From Rhyacichthys aspro (Eukaryota; Chordata; Actinopteri; Gobiiformes; Rhyacichthyidae): 64,000 nt of DNA. The notes beneath the pieces were generated by a model. It saw only the letters and a list, made by a program, of their open reading frames with translations, was not told where the DNA came from and made no database searches. How positions within the stretch are numbered: the first letter of the stretch is position 1; every line of letters starts with the position of its first letter. Below, one piece after another: positions 13,301-27,186 of this stretch. Made by a program: the position numbers and the translations under genes. The stretch covers positions 16,607,758-16,671,757 of the forward strand of contig CM072162.1 in NCBI GenBank assembly GCA_036850595.1. The letters are read 5' to 3'.

Positions 13301-16300
13301 TGGCATGTAGTGTAAGCTAAATGCTATATTAAAAACAACATCCCTGGTGTGGCAGAGTCATTAAAACCAAGTGAAAGTCTAACATGACCCTGCCAGAGTG
13401 ACATTACAGAGATCATACATTACTGTAATGCATTATTGTAATTCACTACAGATGCCATGGCCTAACCCACATGGTACTGTCAGGTACTTTAGAGTCGTAA
13501 TACATATGGCACATCCTGTGATTAAAGCCATCTGTGTCATAATGACTCTTTTAAGAAACTGATGAATTAGAGGAAACATGTTAATGTCATAAAATTGTAT
13601 TCTTTAATCTCAAAATTAGTAATGAACCTTACCTGATCAAATTTCTCACAATGAAAATACCTCATCCCATTTCAATTTTCTGTTGGAGTACAACACCATT
13701 AGGCGTAGACTCCCAAACAAACTACAGGACATTTTACAGTGGGACTAGTGGAATAAATCAGCTCTCTTGGAGTTCTCAAACTAAGTAGGTCTTACTTGGC
13801 GTCTTTGATCTCAGCAGCGCACCTGCATCCGATGTCTCAGGGAAAATCCTTTAAAAGTCAGAGGCATGTTTATGTGGCTGCCACGGAGACTTGCTTTCTC
13901 ATCACTTTATTATTAAGTCTTTTAACTCTAGGAGCCAGACTGAAGCTTCTGAGAGGTACCAAAGAACAAGCATGAGGAAATACCTAGAGACATAATAATC
14001 ATTAAATGATTAAACCAGGAAGGCGGGCACTGACTCATCTCATGTGTATTCATTGTATGTGTGCAACTCTCAGGAGACACCTGTGATCCATCAGGATGCC
14101 ATTAGAGGCTAAAAAATAGCCAGGATCCTGCTCCAGCATCCTGTTTCGCCTCATTGTGTGTTGGGGGGGTCACCGTCCATGTGTACTGTATGTGCGTAGA
14201 GGAGGAGGGGAACTAAACTAAGTTGTTTTGTTTTAATCAGTTTCGCCTGTAATCACACTGCTGCGAGTTGGCAGGCGATGAGACTGGAGATGGGCCCGAT
14301 GTGGGTAAAATGACTTCCTGTCTCTCTAGTTGTGCACTGACTCATAGTTGGGGAGCGGCCGTGCATGTGAGTGTGAAGATGAGGGGATGTGAGCTCACTG
14401 GTGGGTCGAGCTGACCCTCTTGGGGCCAAATCTCTGTCCGCTAATTAACCACAATGGCCCTGTCCCAACTGCAGCCAACAGTGAATCTGCTCACCACAAA
14501 CACTGACCTAAAGGACACTGCAGTCACTGCTGTAGGCCACAAAGCTGCACTTTCCTGGATGCACATGAGTGTAGAGATAACAGTGGGCTCCTGTCACTCT
14601 CTAATGTAAAGCATCTCAGGCGAGGTGGACCTGGCAGCTTCACTTTAACGCTCTCAGTGACATCAGTTGTTTGCTTTAAGAGCCGACCTCACTGATCTGG
14701 CCCAGGTCTGGGGCCATGTTGCCCATGTTGCCATGACAGCCTGTACCTTGTGTTGTGTAATGCGTTCCAGATGGATAGGTAAAGCCAAACATACGACATT
14801 ACACCAGCATCTGGTAGAATAATCTCCAACCACCTCCAAAATGCTTTCCTTGGATCAAGAGAGGAAGTGATGATCACAATTTACAACAATTTGCTTTCAT
14901 TTGTAAAATGGAGACCACCACCTTGTCTTGGCTGGCTGTGACTTCTAAACTGGTGAGGTGGGAGTCTGCGGCTTCAAGCTAATAGGCTGACAAAGATCCA
15001 AGCCCACCCACACCTGACAACCCAGTGCAATATCCTAATATAATGGAGGACATTTAAATGGACAGTTTTGCTTTGTGGGTTTTCCTCATTCTTAAAAAGT
15101 CAGAACTACTATTCACTGCATTGTTTTGGGGGATATCCTGGAGTTTATATTTGGCTCAACTGGCTTGATTGCCCAACATCTTCTACAGTCACAGATCCAA
15201 CAAGAGCTGAAGGACAATTACTGTGGTCAAGTAAACAGAATAATCTCCTTTTTACATAGGCTCTCTGGAGTGGAGGTAGACCTTGAACAAATGCTCTTTA
15301 GGATTACAGTGCAGCGGTGCAATTACTGTTCACCATTTAACAATAACAGGTTTCTTACAGCTGTAATGTTTCTTTAACAACAACAACCTTGATTCATGAG
15401 TACAATAGAGACCTTAGTGTTACTCATAAAAAGGTTAATCCATGTTAAATTACATCTAAATTACTGTTGTGTCTCAGTAGTATAGAGTACAATATAACTT
15501 TTGGATTTTACAACTTTTTCATAGTGTTCATTTTAGAGATCAGAATACCTTCATTCTTTTCGTCTCATTATTTACAAACAAAATATTTGCCAAAAACTTG
15601 AAAAAATTGTAAATGGATATCAATCAAATGGATGTAAAATATTTAATTTAGATGAATGTATTTTGCAGTCCCTCTGAGAGCAGAACTATTGTGTAAGGGT
15701 CTCTTACGACACTGCTTGTGAAGACATAACTTACTCTGAGAACCGTGTGACAACCATTGATGGGAAGCTTATTACAGCTCTGCATCATGGGATGTGTCAT
15801 CAGTTGAGCTGTTGGCATGGCGCGATGTTGATGTAATATGGCAGTCATTATCTTCCACCATCGCTGCCAAAGGAGGAATACCCTCTCAAATGTCAAGTCA
15901 GATCAGTGCCGTGGAAAACCACCCAGGCTACGAGAGCCAGTTTGTCACATTTAGAGAATATGGCATCACATCAGCCCCAGTAATATTTATTATTGGCCTG
16001 ATTGGTCCTCATGAGGAGAGTAATAAAAGAAACAACTCCCTTTAATGCCACTAATCATACAGATATGGCCTTTCATTTCTATGTCAATTTTAATTGGTCC
16101 ATTTTTGGATCTGCGATGGCTTCCACTCTCTGAGTAAAGGAGCACTTTAGTTTCCTACAAAATCCACCACAAGGATTTCTCCTGGTGATAATGAAGCACA
16201 GGCAGATGGACAATATACAATGATTAACAGAGCAACCAGACAGACATACAGCATAACAAGAGCAAGAGACCTCATGCTAAGCCCAGGGAAGTGAAAACCA

Positions 16301-19300
16301 ATTGGAGCCAAACATACACAACATGTAAAATGCTAACAATAAAAATGCCTGACTGTGCTGCAGTGTGTTTGTGATAAATGCATGTGGCATTGTTTGTCCA
16401 ATTCAAATTCCTCAGTAATGCAGAGCATTGTGCTCATGGTTTTCTTCCACATAAAATAACTATAAAATTGCAACCATTAGAGCTCAAAAACCATTATGGT
16501 ATCAATTTAACATCTCGTCTTTTGTTTACTTTTGTAATCTCACAATGTGCTTTGCAAGGACATTGTTTTGTTTCATTATTCTTTGAGACTTTGTTTAACT
16601 ATAGATTAAGATGTGAACTATGTACGACATGTAAGAGTATAGCTGCTCTTTATTGTATGGCCAGAGGGCAAGGATGGGATCGGTCTCTTAGAAGTATCCG
16701 GGACATACCTTTCTGTTGTGATTGGGCTGAGATTAAACTTCTGAGGCTGCAAACTCAAACGTGGACCACATATGAATTAATGCAAACTACAACCATATGA
16801 AACTGATGGCACAGGAATGAAAGCAGGAGAGAATAGACAATGACTGAAAGGCCGATTATAATTAGAAGCAGTGGACTGGTTGGAAATACCCCACTGAATT
16901 AAGGCGATTGATTTTGTCTCTGTCTACGCACACGTTCATAAACTCATACGAGCATGCACTAGAGGATTTACTTTTCCTGGCATTACTATCATGCTAATAC
17001 TTTTAAACATTCACATGAAAAAACCTTGTAGTGGGGATCTTCTGCCAATAGCTGTTGCAATACTTCTCTCATGCTGAGAGAAAATTTGGGGTTGGGAATA
17101 TGAATCCACAGTCAGATATAAACTAAGCAGGCAAGCCAGACACTTTCTGCAGAACCTCCTCTGTGTTTCTGTTCATAGTTTCAAAATTATAACAGTGAAA
17201 TTTAGAAAAATACAGCGTAAGAGCCAAACTACTTTGGTTTTATAATGTACTTATGTCTCTTGTGCGATGGAGCCTGTACTTACTGTTAATACACTCCCTC
17301 CATAACATATGTACTCTACATATCTAAATCATCTTGATTGCTGAAAATTCCCCTTACCAAGATAAGAAAGGTTTGGCATATGTGAATTTAGAGCTGTGAT
17401 TGCAGCCAAGTGTGTTTCTGACCAATAACTCAGGCTTGATTTGCTTTCAGGAAACAATAAACCAATCCATTTTTGTAAAGGACATGTTCTTCTTGTTCAG
17501 GTTTGTGCATAAGCTTCAAGTCTGCTTTCAATACTGTTGCAGAGCAGCTGGCAAGCTCCAACACACACCTGGGTAAACAATATGCTGTAGCTCATGTCCT
17601 GTTCCCTCTCTGTGTAAAAGACTGGTGGCTCTTAAGGGAAAAATCATTTGTCTTTGTTGCTCTTTTTATTCAGTGTCAGGCTCAACTCCAACCACAGATC
17701 AGTCTAACTTTGCAAACACTGTCCATCTAGTAAATATGAGAGGGACTCCACGACGAGCGGCCCATCCAAAATCCCCCTAAATCCTCCCTATGCAGCACAA
17801 GCAGGACACAGTGTGCATTACCTCAGGAGACTGACAGAGCCTGGCCTTGTGAGCTTTTCTCTGCTCTGACTGCAGGCTTCATTTACTGCAAGAACTTACA
17901 AAATAATAAAAAAGCTCCCTCCACATGTGGCCTTTATGTCATATCATTACTGTCACTCTCATACTGTTATAATTCTGCACTGGCTGGTTGATAGACATTA
18001 TGGAAACTAGCTAAACCTAATGGAAACAGCATAACTTTGATTAATGGAGGTGGTCAGAGAGACAGTTATCATCTGCCCTGTCATTACAAAGCGCTAAGAG
18101 CTAAAAAATGAATCTGTAAGCACCGTCTTAATGACATTCTTATTTATGTCTCTTCCTTGTTTTTTCTTCAGGATGTTGTGTAGTGACACTCCAGTGTGGG
18201 CGTGTGAAAACGACATAACTTTTCCAAATGTGCATGCACTAATAGACTCTTTGTGCCTCCACACTTCAGTTCCATTACATGGCAGAGGAGTTAAAAAGTC
18301 GAATATCTACTCAGCCTGGTGATGTGTCTATAAAAGGAGACTTTTTTTCATGTCAGGGACCATCAACATGACTGTGAGCCTAAAAATTCCTATGATTTTG
18401 AGGTTAGGTTTTTTATTGCAAAAGGTGTCTTCGTAGCATTTAAACAACTTCAGTATTGTGCACCTGTGCTTGCAGTCTGAACATAGTCTTTGTATCGATG
18501 TTCATGATGTCAGCCCGTTCACTCTTAATTGCTCCACTCACTCTGTTTGCCAGTTCTACCAGCCATTCATCCATTCCTCTCTCTGGCATTTTATTTCTCA
18601 TTTTTGGACAACTAGCATAAACTGAGTTTGCCAGCAGTGGGATATTGCCTGTTAATGTCACACCTGACTGAATTTACATTGTGTAAGCTGCTCTCAAACC
18701 ACTCCCTTATTACTATTTGCACGAGCAATTTCTATTTAATGCTATTGAAAAAGCCTGCTCCTGCGCTGACCTTCCCTCAGTTGCAGTGTGGGCCTCCAGA
18801 TGCTGGTGACTTAACCCCTCTGCCTGTAAAACAAGAGCAAGAAAAACAGCCTGCTTATGATGACTATATTGGTGGCCGGGTTGTCCCGAGGAGCAAAGGC
18901 TTGGCTGAGGCTCTGCACAACTACAGAGGGCCAGCACGTATTAGTGGCAACTGTAAAAGTTTTTGGGAGCAATTGGTTCAGCATTAGAGCACTACGCCTC
19001 CGCTGACCCTCCTCCTTTTGTTGTACCTCTTGCAGAGCCCCTGCTGCTCCCTCTTAGAGCATGGGGAACTCCATGTTAGGGGTTTGTAGATCACACCGTT
19101 ATTTATTTATGAGAGTTTAAATGCCACAGCACCCTGGCAAGGACTTTAATGGAGGTGAGACACTCCCATGTCGCACTACTCCCCTCAGTAAAGTTTTACA
19201 GCGTCCCACCGCACTCTCCAGAGAGGCCAGGGGAAAGTGACGCTATTGCCTAGGAAAATACTCTGTGCTAATGCCTGGCCTAATGCTTTGGGGGCAGTGG

Positions 19301-20854
19301 GCTGTTGGGCACCTTGAAAACTGAGGCTCAGGTTTAACCACAGTTTGAGTCAAATGTTGCACATGCAATGCTAACACAGAGGTGTTAAAGTTTCTCTTAA
19401 CAAGGCCATTTAAACTTGTGACAGCACCTCCCTGAGTATCATTGTTCAAGAGGCACAGTTTTATTTTATGAGAGAAAAATAAACGAGGAAAGAGATGACA
19501 ATTGTGAGAAAAATGTGCTTAGACTGATACATTTCAGGATGCTTGCTAACTTGTTTCTTGTAAAAAATGGAAAAGGTTATGTATATCACAGCTTATGCTG
19601 CATCCATCTTCTCTTCAGATGGTCCAAATATTGTGTTATCATGCTTTCAACTCAGAACGTATTAATGTTGCTATTTCCAGACTGATTCAGTTATTAGATA
19701 GTGAAGTTGTCCCATGCTGCAGCGCCAAGAGCAAGTAAGGTTCATTCATAGGGTTAAACGTTTGCTCCTATTTTTAAAAGTAAAGGCTACACAGCAAAAA
19801 CAGCATTCACATTGTTTCCTTCCATGCATATAAACTTTGACAGTGGCCTAACTGAACTGTACATGTAAACATAACAGAGACAAGTAATAACAAATTAATA
19901 AATAGATACATAAATACATAAAAATCAAATAATGTGGTGCCTCGCTGGTTCATCTGGTAACATGTATGTCACATAAACTAATGACTGTTGGAGAGAGCAG
20001 CAAGAGCTCATGAGTGATTTATTTTTCTAGAAATGTGCCACGAATGTGAAGATAGACGTTTTCCAATTAATCATAATATTCATTAAAAAAAAAATCAGAT
20101 GTGGCCTTGGTCTAATCATAAGCTGTCTATATTCAATAAAAAAAACATAACTGAGTACAAGAACGAATACTTTGACAGCTTGGCAGGCTATTTAAATAGG
20201 AACCTGTGCTATGATTGGCCCCTAGGCCAGACTTTAGTCTGTGCTAAAGTGAGCCATTAAAATGAAGTCAAAACACGCATTTGAAAGTGATTATCATAAC
20301 ATAATGCCACTCATGTAAGGCACTCTCTGTCTGGAAGCGCTAATCAGCCCACAAGCCACTTGTATCTGTCAGGCTTCAGCACCACTGCGGCTAATGGATC
20401 ACACTTTATCAGACTGATTCTCCCAGTAAGGCCAGCCCACTGTCAAACCCACCCACCTTTCCCCTTTCCCTCATATGGACCTGATGAGAACCAGACCCGG
20501 TGTGGAAGCATATTAAAGTGGCCCAACGGTGTCAGCAGGAGAGCTAAATGGAAGGTAGTGAAATCTTTTGAACCTCTGTTACATTATAACAGTTCTAAAC
20601 ACATCCAGCTGGGTCCAAAGTTCAGGGAAGACATAAAAGCGCCGTTGCATGTTACCTTGGTGGATGATAATAGCCGAGCACCACTAAAACTACTAAGACA
20701 GTCCACAATCAAAGGGCCCAGAGGAAGGACTCCCCGCACTTCTTACTGGCTGCTAATGGCCTGTGTGTGTGTCAGAGCCGGCCGACCTGACTGTCGTTAT
20801 ACCTGCTACAACAAACACGACAGGCATTGTAAATACAGGGGGACTTTTTGGTGT

Positions 20855-20921
20855 TAGTGATTAAACTCCATTAACGATGGGTTAATTAAAATACAAAAGA
20901 CTCAGAGGAGCAGTAATTACC
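20855..20921. promoter_or_regulatory. Homeodomain-core cluster, candidate enhancer
   Basis: GTGATTAAAC, CCATTAACG, GGTTAATTAAAA and AGTAATTACC lie within 67 bp. The cluster overlaps the end of a 165-codon frame (20360-20857) that resembles no protein, so regulatory use is at least as likely as coding. Confidence 0.25.
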
Positions 20922-23900
20922 GTGCACCAGTCTGGGAGGCCTCTCGTATCGTGACTGAGCGGCAGCCAGACGTCTTCACAGACTTGTTTTACGGGAGTTA
21001 GATTGCTGACACTGACAATATTGCTGATTCTGTCTATATTACCGACTTTGTACAGAATGTGTGTGTGTTCCTTGTGCTATGTGTTGGCGCTGGATTCCTC
21101 TGTGGCGTTTTAACCACATACGATAAATATGAGCTTGTGGCCAGGCCGTGGTGCCTCAGGAATGCTCACATGTGGTCGAGCAGCTCTCACCACCATTGAC
21201 AAGAGAGTTACGTGGCTTTTGGTCATCGAGATTCCTACTGAGGGGAGCTACATAGGAGGCCGCTTGGAGACTCTGGTTACCAATCCCAGTTTCCTGTGGA
21301 TCAAGACTCCTGCTGAAGCGTGGTATTTGTTTATTCCCGTTTCTGACTTTTCTGACTCATCGACCGATCACACTATTGTTTACTGACTGGCTGATCTTAG
21401 TCAGGGCAAAAAATATACTTAATCACCAGTTGCCAGCACCAGAAACAAACAAAGAATGACACAACAACATTTCCCAGCTGAAGTGTAATGCTGTGATCTC
21501 CATAACATATTTATTTATCCAAGGCAAAAATGCTCTCACGGCCTTCAAGAGGACAAAGTTATGGGCAGATATAACTGTCTTGACTCTGAAGTGTTGGTTT
21601 TGGGCAAAAAATGAACAAGTTCAGGAATCTGCTCTCGATTCCAAACCAAATATGAGGCATGATAAGAGTCGTCTTAAGTGTAGGGCATTAATCAATAGAC
21701 GTCTAGCCCAGAATTAGCAATGGTAAGAATCCCAGTGGACTCTTAATGCCCACCAGATATCAGCAGACACTTCTCAGCCATCATTTCTTTATGTAACTGC
21801 TCTAAATATGATCTGTTCCCCCTAAGCCATAATAGGATAAAACCTTATATTGAACCAGCCAAATCACACAGTAACTATCGCTGTAATGACCAAGCCAGAT
21901 GTGGTTAGAAAAAGATAAAGCAAAAGTGATTTGAAACAGCAGCGTTAAGCCAAAATATTTTAAGACATCTTAAACAAACTCAAAATGAGGCTTGTTCCTT
22001 AAATAACTGTTTAAAAGTGAGCTCATTAAGCGCGGGCAGGAATAATTCACCCTCTGAAAGTGGCAAATTGTTCCACAAGCAGCAGCAAAAAACAATTACC
22101 CCAGGGGCTCTTTCAGTCAGTTCTGCTGTGGCCAAGCTATTAAATGCTTTTTCTCCCAAACATCAATAGTTTGAGGAAAGAAGTCGTTATAAATCATGGG
22201 ACTATGAAACGCCTTCCTTACATCCGTCATCAGAGACCAATCTGTTGTCTCCCATAACTTGCTCGACAAGGGTCATTGGCCTGAGGCTCCGGCGGAGACT
22301 CTATCCCCAGACTGGACAGATGCAGTGGCATAAGAGGGGCCCGGATGCCCCCCTCTCCTGCTGCTGACCCCCTTCTCTCTTCCAGAGTCTGAGAAAGGGT
22401 CTTGAGGTTGAGAAGGTCCTGGGGACTGGACACATTGCAGCATTAATTACACACTCAGTTACCATTGAGCCTAATGTTTGGCCTCCCCCCATTGGGGTTA
22501 ACTCTTTCCTGACAAGCAGAGAAAGTAATGGGGCCTCTGTGGCTTGTTTGCCAGCTCTGAGCCAAGACAGCCCTCAGTCCCGTCCCTGTGCTGCTGCTGA
22601 CTGACAGCAGCTAAATGCTTCAGGCCCACGCTGCTCACAGATAATGGGAGGTGTGAGGCGCTGGGTGACGGGGGTACACTTCATCCCATCAAAGGATTTT
22701 TTTTTTGCCGGGTGCCTTGTGCAAACAAAGAGGCTTTTTTGGGAGTGTTATCTATCAGAGGATTGGCCTCCTGACATCCTTACTGCACCTTGACTGGCTG
22801 CTCCACAGAAAAGAGTGAAGAAAGAGACAGGATATCCCCCCTGGTTAGCACAAAAGTAAACAGAGTAGAAAGACTGAGGAGGAAGTCTAGCACTGTCTAA
22901 AATCACATACTCTTAGTGCAGTTCAATGCCATACATTGTGCACACTACATACAGTTCTACTTACACTTCATATGACTCCCTGCAATCACTGCATCATACT
23001 GCATATCCACTTGCTTGATTTACACAGTAATCAATTTTGTATTAATCAAACCAAGCAATCCAACTCCCATAAACCACCTTTTTTATCCAATCTGCCTCTA
23101 CTTGGGGCTGTTTAGTGAAGGTGGCAGTTGTTGAGTGTGGAAAAAGGGATTGTTGCACACTCACTTTTATGACTGTTATGGTTATGTAAACTGATTAGGA
23201 GGAGTGCACTGCATTTCACAATACTTTTCAGTTTCAACTCTTGAAAATGCAGAGGGACACGGCTGTATTTCTTCCACACAACCAGGTGGGCTGCTTCAAA
23301 TGTCTCGTAACGTGTAAAAGATGACTTCCACTGCGCCTCCTTCAGAAGATACCAAATACTGCTGGCTGCAACTGTAATCATACGTGTCTCAGCCTATTGC
23401 CCGACTAATGTGATTTCTGTTGACGGGGGCTGCAGTTGGTAATCTGATAGTCGAGGCTGTACACTATCGAGGCTTGTGTTTCGTTTGATTAATTCATAGC
23501 CTACAGGATCTGAGAGATAGAAAGAGAGCACGGTGTGAGATCACGACCCTGGAATTCTAAACAATAACCATCTGCGGTGAAGAAACTCTCGCTTTTCCTC
23601 TCACTTCCTTTTTCTCTTCCTCCTTTTTTCCTCGGGGTGTTCTCTCTTGTGAGATAACACGTTCAAACACACCCACGAATAAAGTGCACACACAAACCCA
23701 CACCTGCAACGGCCATTTCACATGTACAACCAACCACCCATGCACCAAAAATATGTCACGACATGATGGAAATAGCTTACTCTTAAAGCCTTGGGCGCTT
23801 ATTACCACAACACCTGAGATAAAGCAGATCCTATTTGAAAGCCCAGTGTACAAAACGTTCAGCTTGAGTCAGCTCATGAGCAAATTCAAGGACTAAAATG

Positions 23901-24471
23901 GTCAAAATCACACTTTCTCTTTTGGAGTATTATGCATTTTAGCAGTTATTTGAATGTAACCAATTTGGCAGCAGTGGTTTTACCCTTCCTTTACCGTCGT
24001 TAGTGTTAAAAGCAAAGCAAAATAATCCCTTCATGAATTACTGGGAACGTGTTTCTCAGTATTACATGCTTGACTGTGACGTTTCTGAAAGAAGCATGGT
24101 CTGAATTTAAGGTTTTTCTCCTTTTTTTGCCACAAAAAAGCAAACATCCCTGTAGCTGTCAGAGCTCTTCCAGCATCTCCTTCGTTGTTGAGACAAAGTG
24201 ACGCGGTTTGTTCTCTTTCAGCTGGTTGCCACAGGGCCCGGGATGATAGATGAAGTGTTACTTTGCGGGCTATTTTTAACTTTTCCAAAGCAATGTTCAG
24301 ACGTCCCATCTGGAGCGGGCTTAGGGGTAAAGCAGCGTGAGCTCTTTGCCATTAACGAGAGCAAGAGACACCACGGGTTTGCAGAAAACAAATATTATAC
24401 TTGTTTATGTGCCGTGACATGTTGTTAATGGCTTTCAAGAGGTGCTGTGTGACTGTTTAATAAGCTTGGAC

Positions 24472-24495
24472 AAACTTGTGTTAAAACTTGTGTTA
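24472..24495 (+). repeat. Perfect 12-bp tandem duplication
   Basis: AAACTTGTGTTA occurs twice head to tail (24472-24483, 24484-24495) with no mismatch; a small recent duplication or replication-slippage product. Confidence 0.85.
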
Positions 24496-24783
24496 AATGA
24501 AATCAAAGCTGTAAAAGCTATGAAGAGCGCTTTTCTGTTCAAGACATTTTTCTCAAATGCTGGGAGTGTTAGATCGTACCACACTGTGTTTATTTCCAGG
24601 AAACCAACAGGTATGTTTCACATTTGCAGCTTTGAATCAAAAGCATCTGGATGTCGTGAATGATCTGTGTTTGTTGACTGTAGCCTTGGACCTTTTGTGG
24701 GTAAACCCCTTTCTTTCCCCAAATGTTGGCAAAATAATTCCTTTTCTGCAGGGATACTGGAGAAGAAACAGTTCGCTTTATAG

Positions 24784-24802
24784 CAGCAGTGTCAAACTCA
24801 AC
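24784..24802 (+). repeat. Isolated hAT-like terminal motif
   Basis: CAGCAGTGTCAAACTCAA matches the terminal motif seen at 26952-26969 (reverse complement, 16 of 16 shared bases from GCAG to CTCAA) and near 56503. I found no convincing partner in inverted orientation nearby, so this is at most a solitary end. Confidence 0.3.
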
Positions 24803-26805
24803 TTAAACGGGAAAGAAGACTTACATCAAGGGTCAAGGACATAGGCAATGAGCGGCTGGTATTAAATAAAACATTATATCTTCTCTTTTACTTGAATTTG
24901 GATTTCGGGAGTTGTAGATCTTGGAAAACACACTCACTCCATCATTATGTGTTGTAGAAATGGGTAAAAACAGTAAAAACAGAAATGAATTACTTAATCA
25001 GAATGTCTCTTATAATTGGGTACTATTATACTATTGTCACCTATTCATCTGGTGGATTTGTGAGAGCACTCACAGGTTGATATATCCTATAGCTTCATTA
25101 TTAACTACACCAGTCAATAAATTAACGACCAAAATGTTGCAACACACAAAACAAAAAAAGGTCAGACGGTAAGTTTCCAATACAGTCCTCGTATCTGTGG
25201 CAGATTATACTTGAAAAATGTTATTGTTATTCTCCTGTTCTTGACCTTCACATTTCTGAGATTACACAACCTACGAGTGGTTCCCGGAGTGAATGGGATG
25301 AATGACCTGTGAAGGATGGCCTGTCTGCCTCTCAGCCCTGAGTCTCCTGGTGTTTATGCTTTACAGGGCGTGTCAGGATGACTGTGCACAACTAAGATTC
25401 TCTGAAGGTACGCCCTGCCTCTGGGTTGGTCCTGAATGCTTATGTCAAGTGTCGATATGCCCCTGAACAATGCAGCGGCCAGCGTTGACGCTAATGAAAA
25501 ATGCCCTCCTGTCTGCAGCTGGAGCCAGCGTGGCCCCACAGAGCTGCCCTAATGCTCCATTGTGTTACCAGGCTGACCGCAAAATCCTTAAATAACTGTA
25601 TATAGCACATAATGTGTTTTATCAGCACAACACTCTCACTTTATACCACTATTTTTGACTTTATAGTGAGAAAGGGTGTTCCCTTGATTATGGCTATATG
25701 GCGAACAATAACTGGAGTTGAGTTTCCCTTTGCGCCCTCTGAGTCTCAAATAGCGTGTCCACCGCAGTGAGAGCCTTAGGTTTTCAATTACACTCTGAAA
25801 GTGGTCCCTGGTCGCTCCCCCTGACACAGGTGGTGGGATGTATGTGGAGCGGCAAACCTGCTGTTCCATTTAAGAAATATGTGGGAAAAAAACACACTCG
25901 GAGCCCTATTTGTTTGGAATGTTTTATGGTCGCAGATGTGAGTCCTACCGAGCCGACGTCACTCTGAACTAACAATGTCTCTGTGCTCTTAACCACTAAT
26001 TGCAGCTAAGCGCCTCATCAGAAGTGAGGCTAATTACCACATGGCATAACAAGAGAATACAACATAGCTTTACTGCTATTTAAACTTATAGAGACTTAAG
26101 CAATTAGCAGTTCACTTAAAGGCTCTGTTTTTCTCTAAATCTCAAAATGTTTGGATATTCACTTAAAGTCATAGTCCCTTGGGTGGCCCTTTATAATATC
26201 AAGGGGTCTCGGGTATGAAATATTTACTCCCCACCCAGCCTTTACTGACTCTCATATGTATTACATGTGTTTTTTGGGAAGGGGAAATGAGCCACCAAAG
26301 TAGAAGACAAACCTCTTTCTTAAGAATTTTTCAGGAGAAAACAAGTGAAAAGCATTGTGTCTGGAGCCAACACTAAAAGATCCAAAAGGGGAAGCCCACA
26401 CAGCAGGAACAACAGTACAGCAAGGGACCATGGGAAAACATCCACAGATCCATTTTCATCAGTTATAACCCAAAACCAGCAAAAGAGGAAAAACACTGTC
26501 ATGCATATCACGCTTAAATCTGGCCCGCTTCCTTTGTGATATGACATGAGTAAATGTATATCCTGCGGTTCGGGGCCGTGGTCAGCCACAGTGTCTGCGG
26601 GGGCCCCCAGTCTCTCACCACAAACTGGAGGCACACTGCACGCTTTACCTTAGACAAGCAAAGGTCACACACTGAGAGCAGAGAGAGGAGAGAGGGTTAG
26701 GTGAGCCTTCTTAAACGCTTCATCTACTTTTAACAACACAAGGGTATGACGCTCTTTAATGTGCCATGAATCCACAGACAATCTGGAAAATGAATTCACA
26801 ACATC

Positions 26806-26969
26806 TGAAGCTGTCAAACTCAAGGAAGCCAAATCTGTTCCTTTATGAATGCTTTATCTGGCCTCTGGAGAGCTTTATGTAAATGCAAAGGAATAGAAAT
26901 GGACTATTACCAGCCTTTGACATAAAAACAATGAATACAGCATTTTTCAGATTGAGTTTGACACTGCTC
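26806..26969. mobile_element. Candidate hAT-like inverted-repeat element (MITE-sized)
   Basis: A 12-bp sequence TGTCAAACTCAA (26812-26823) recurs as its exact reverse complement at 26952-26963, and the right side extends to GAGCAG before it when read inward. This is the same terminal motif as the intron 2 element. The interior (about 128 bp) has no coding potential. A clear 8-bp flanking duplication is not visible, so it may be a decayed MITE or a chance pairing of two old ends. Confidence 0.4.
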
Positions 26970-27106
26970 ACATCAATCTAAAGATGGAGATTAATCATGA
27001 AAATCACAAATCTATTTAGTAATAAGTCCACAAATCTATCCTCTTAAGCTTTGCTCCCCATTAGAGAAAACAAACAGAGCAAACCAGCCTCAGAGAGTGA
27101 CCTCTT

Positions 27107-27131
27107 AAAGGGCAGCCGTGCCCTTTGACCT
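27107..27131. promoter_or_regulatory. Nuclear-receptor DR1-type site with inverted partner
   Basis: TGCCCTTTGACCT (27119-27131) is the complement of AGGTCAAAGGGCA, a direct repeat of AGGTCA-like half-sites spaced by one base, the class bound by HNF4, RXR heterodimers and COUP-TF. Its TGCCCTTT part is mirrored exactly by AAAGGGCA at 27107-27114, four bases away. An AT-rich homeodomain-core cluster follows at 27187-27262. Binding is inferred. Confidence 0.35.
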
Positions 27132-27186
27132 CTCCATCCTGTGCCGGGAACACTAGACGCACACAGAAACGCACACCACACACTCT

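Larger units (their letters stand above)
8901..20349. other. Intergenic, AT-rich desert
   Basis: No gene recognised. The stretch 9160-9900 is especially AT-rich. It contains the 7-bp tandem repeat at 10013 and the (AC)8 at 10363. The longest frame (140 codons, 16378-16800) has no family resemblance. Around 14400-14520 there is a mixed-composition block (CGCTAATTAACCAC and flanks) that could be a conserved element. Confidence 0.6.

Noticed and set aside
16378..16800. 140-codon open frame, + strand
   Set aside because: No family resemblance; several Cys-rich patches look random.
20375..20385. REST/NRSF-like left half-site TTCAGCACCAC
   Set aside because: The right half of the RE1 consensus does not match at any usual spacing.
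20360..20857. 165-codon open frame, + strand
   Set aside because: Opens at TTG, no recognisable domain, no splice-consistent neighbours. Kept only as a suggestion for a coding-conservation test.
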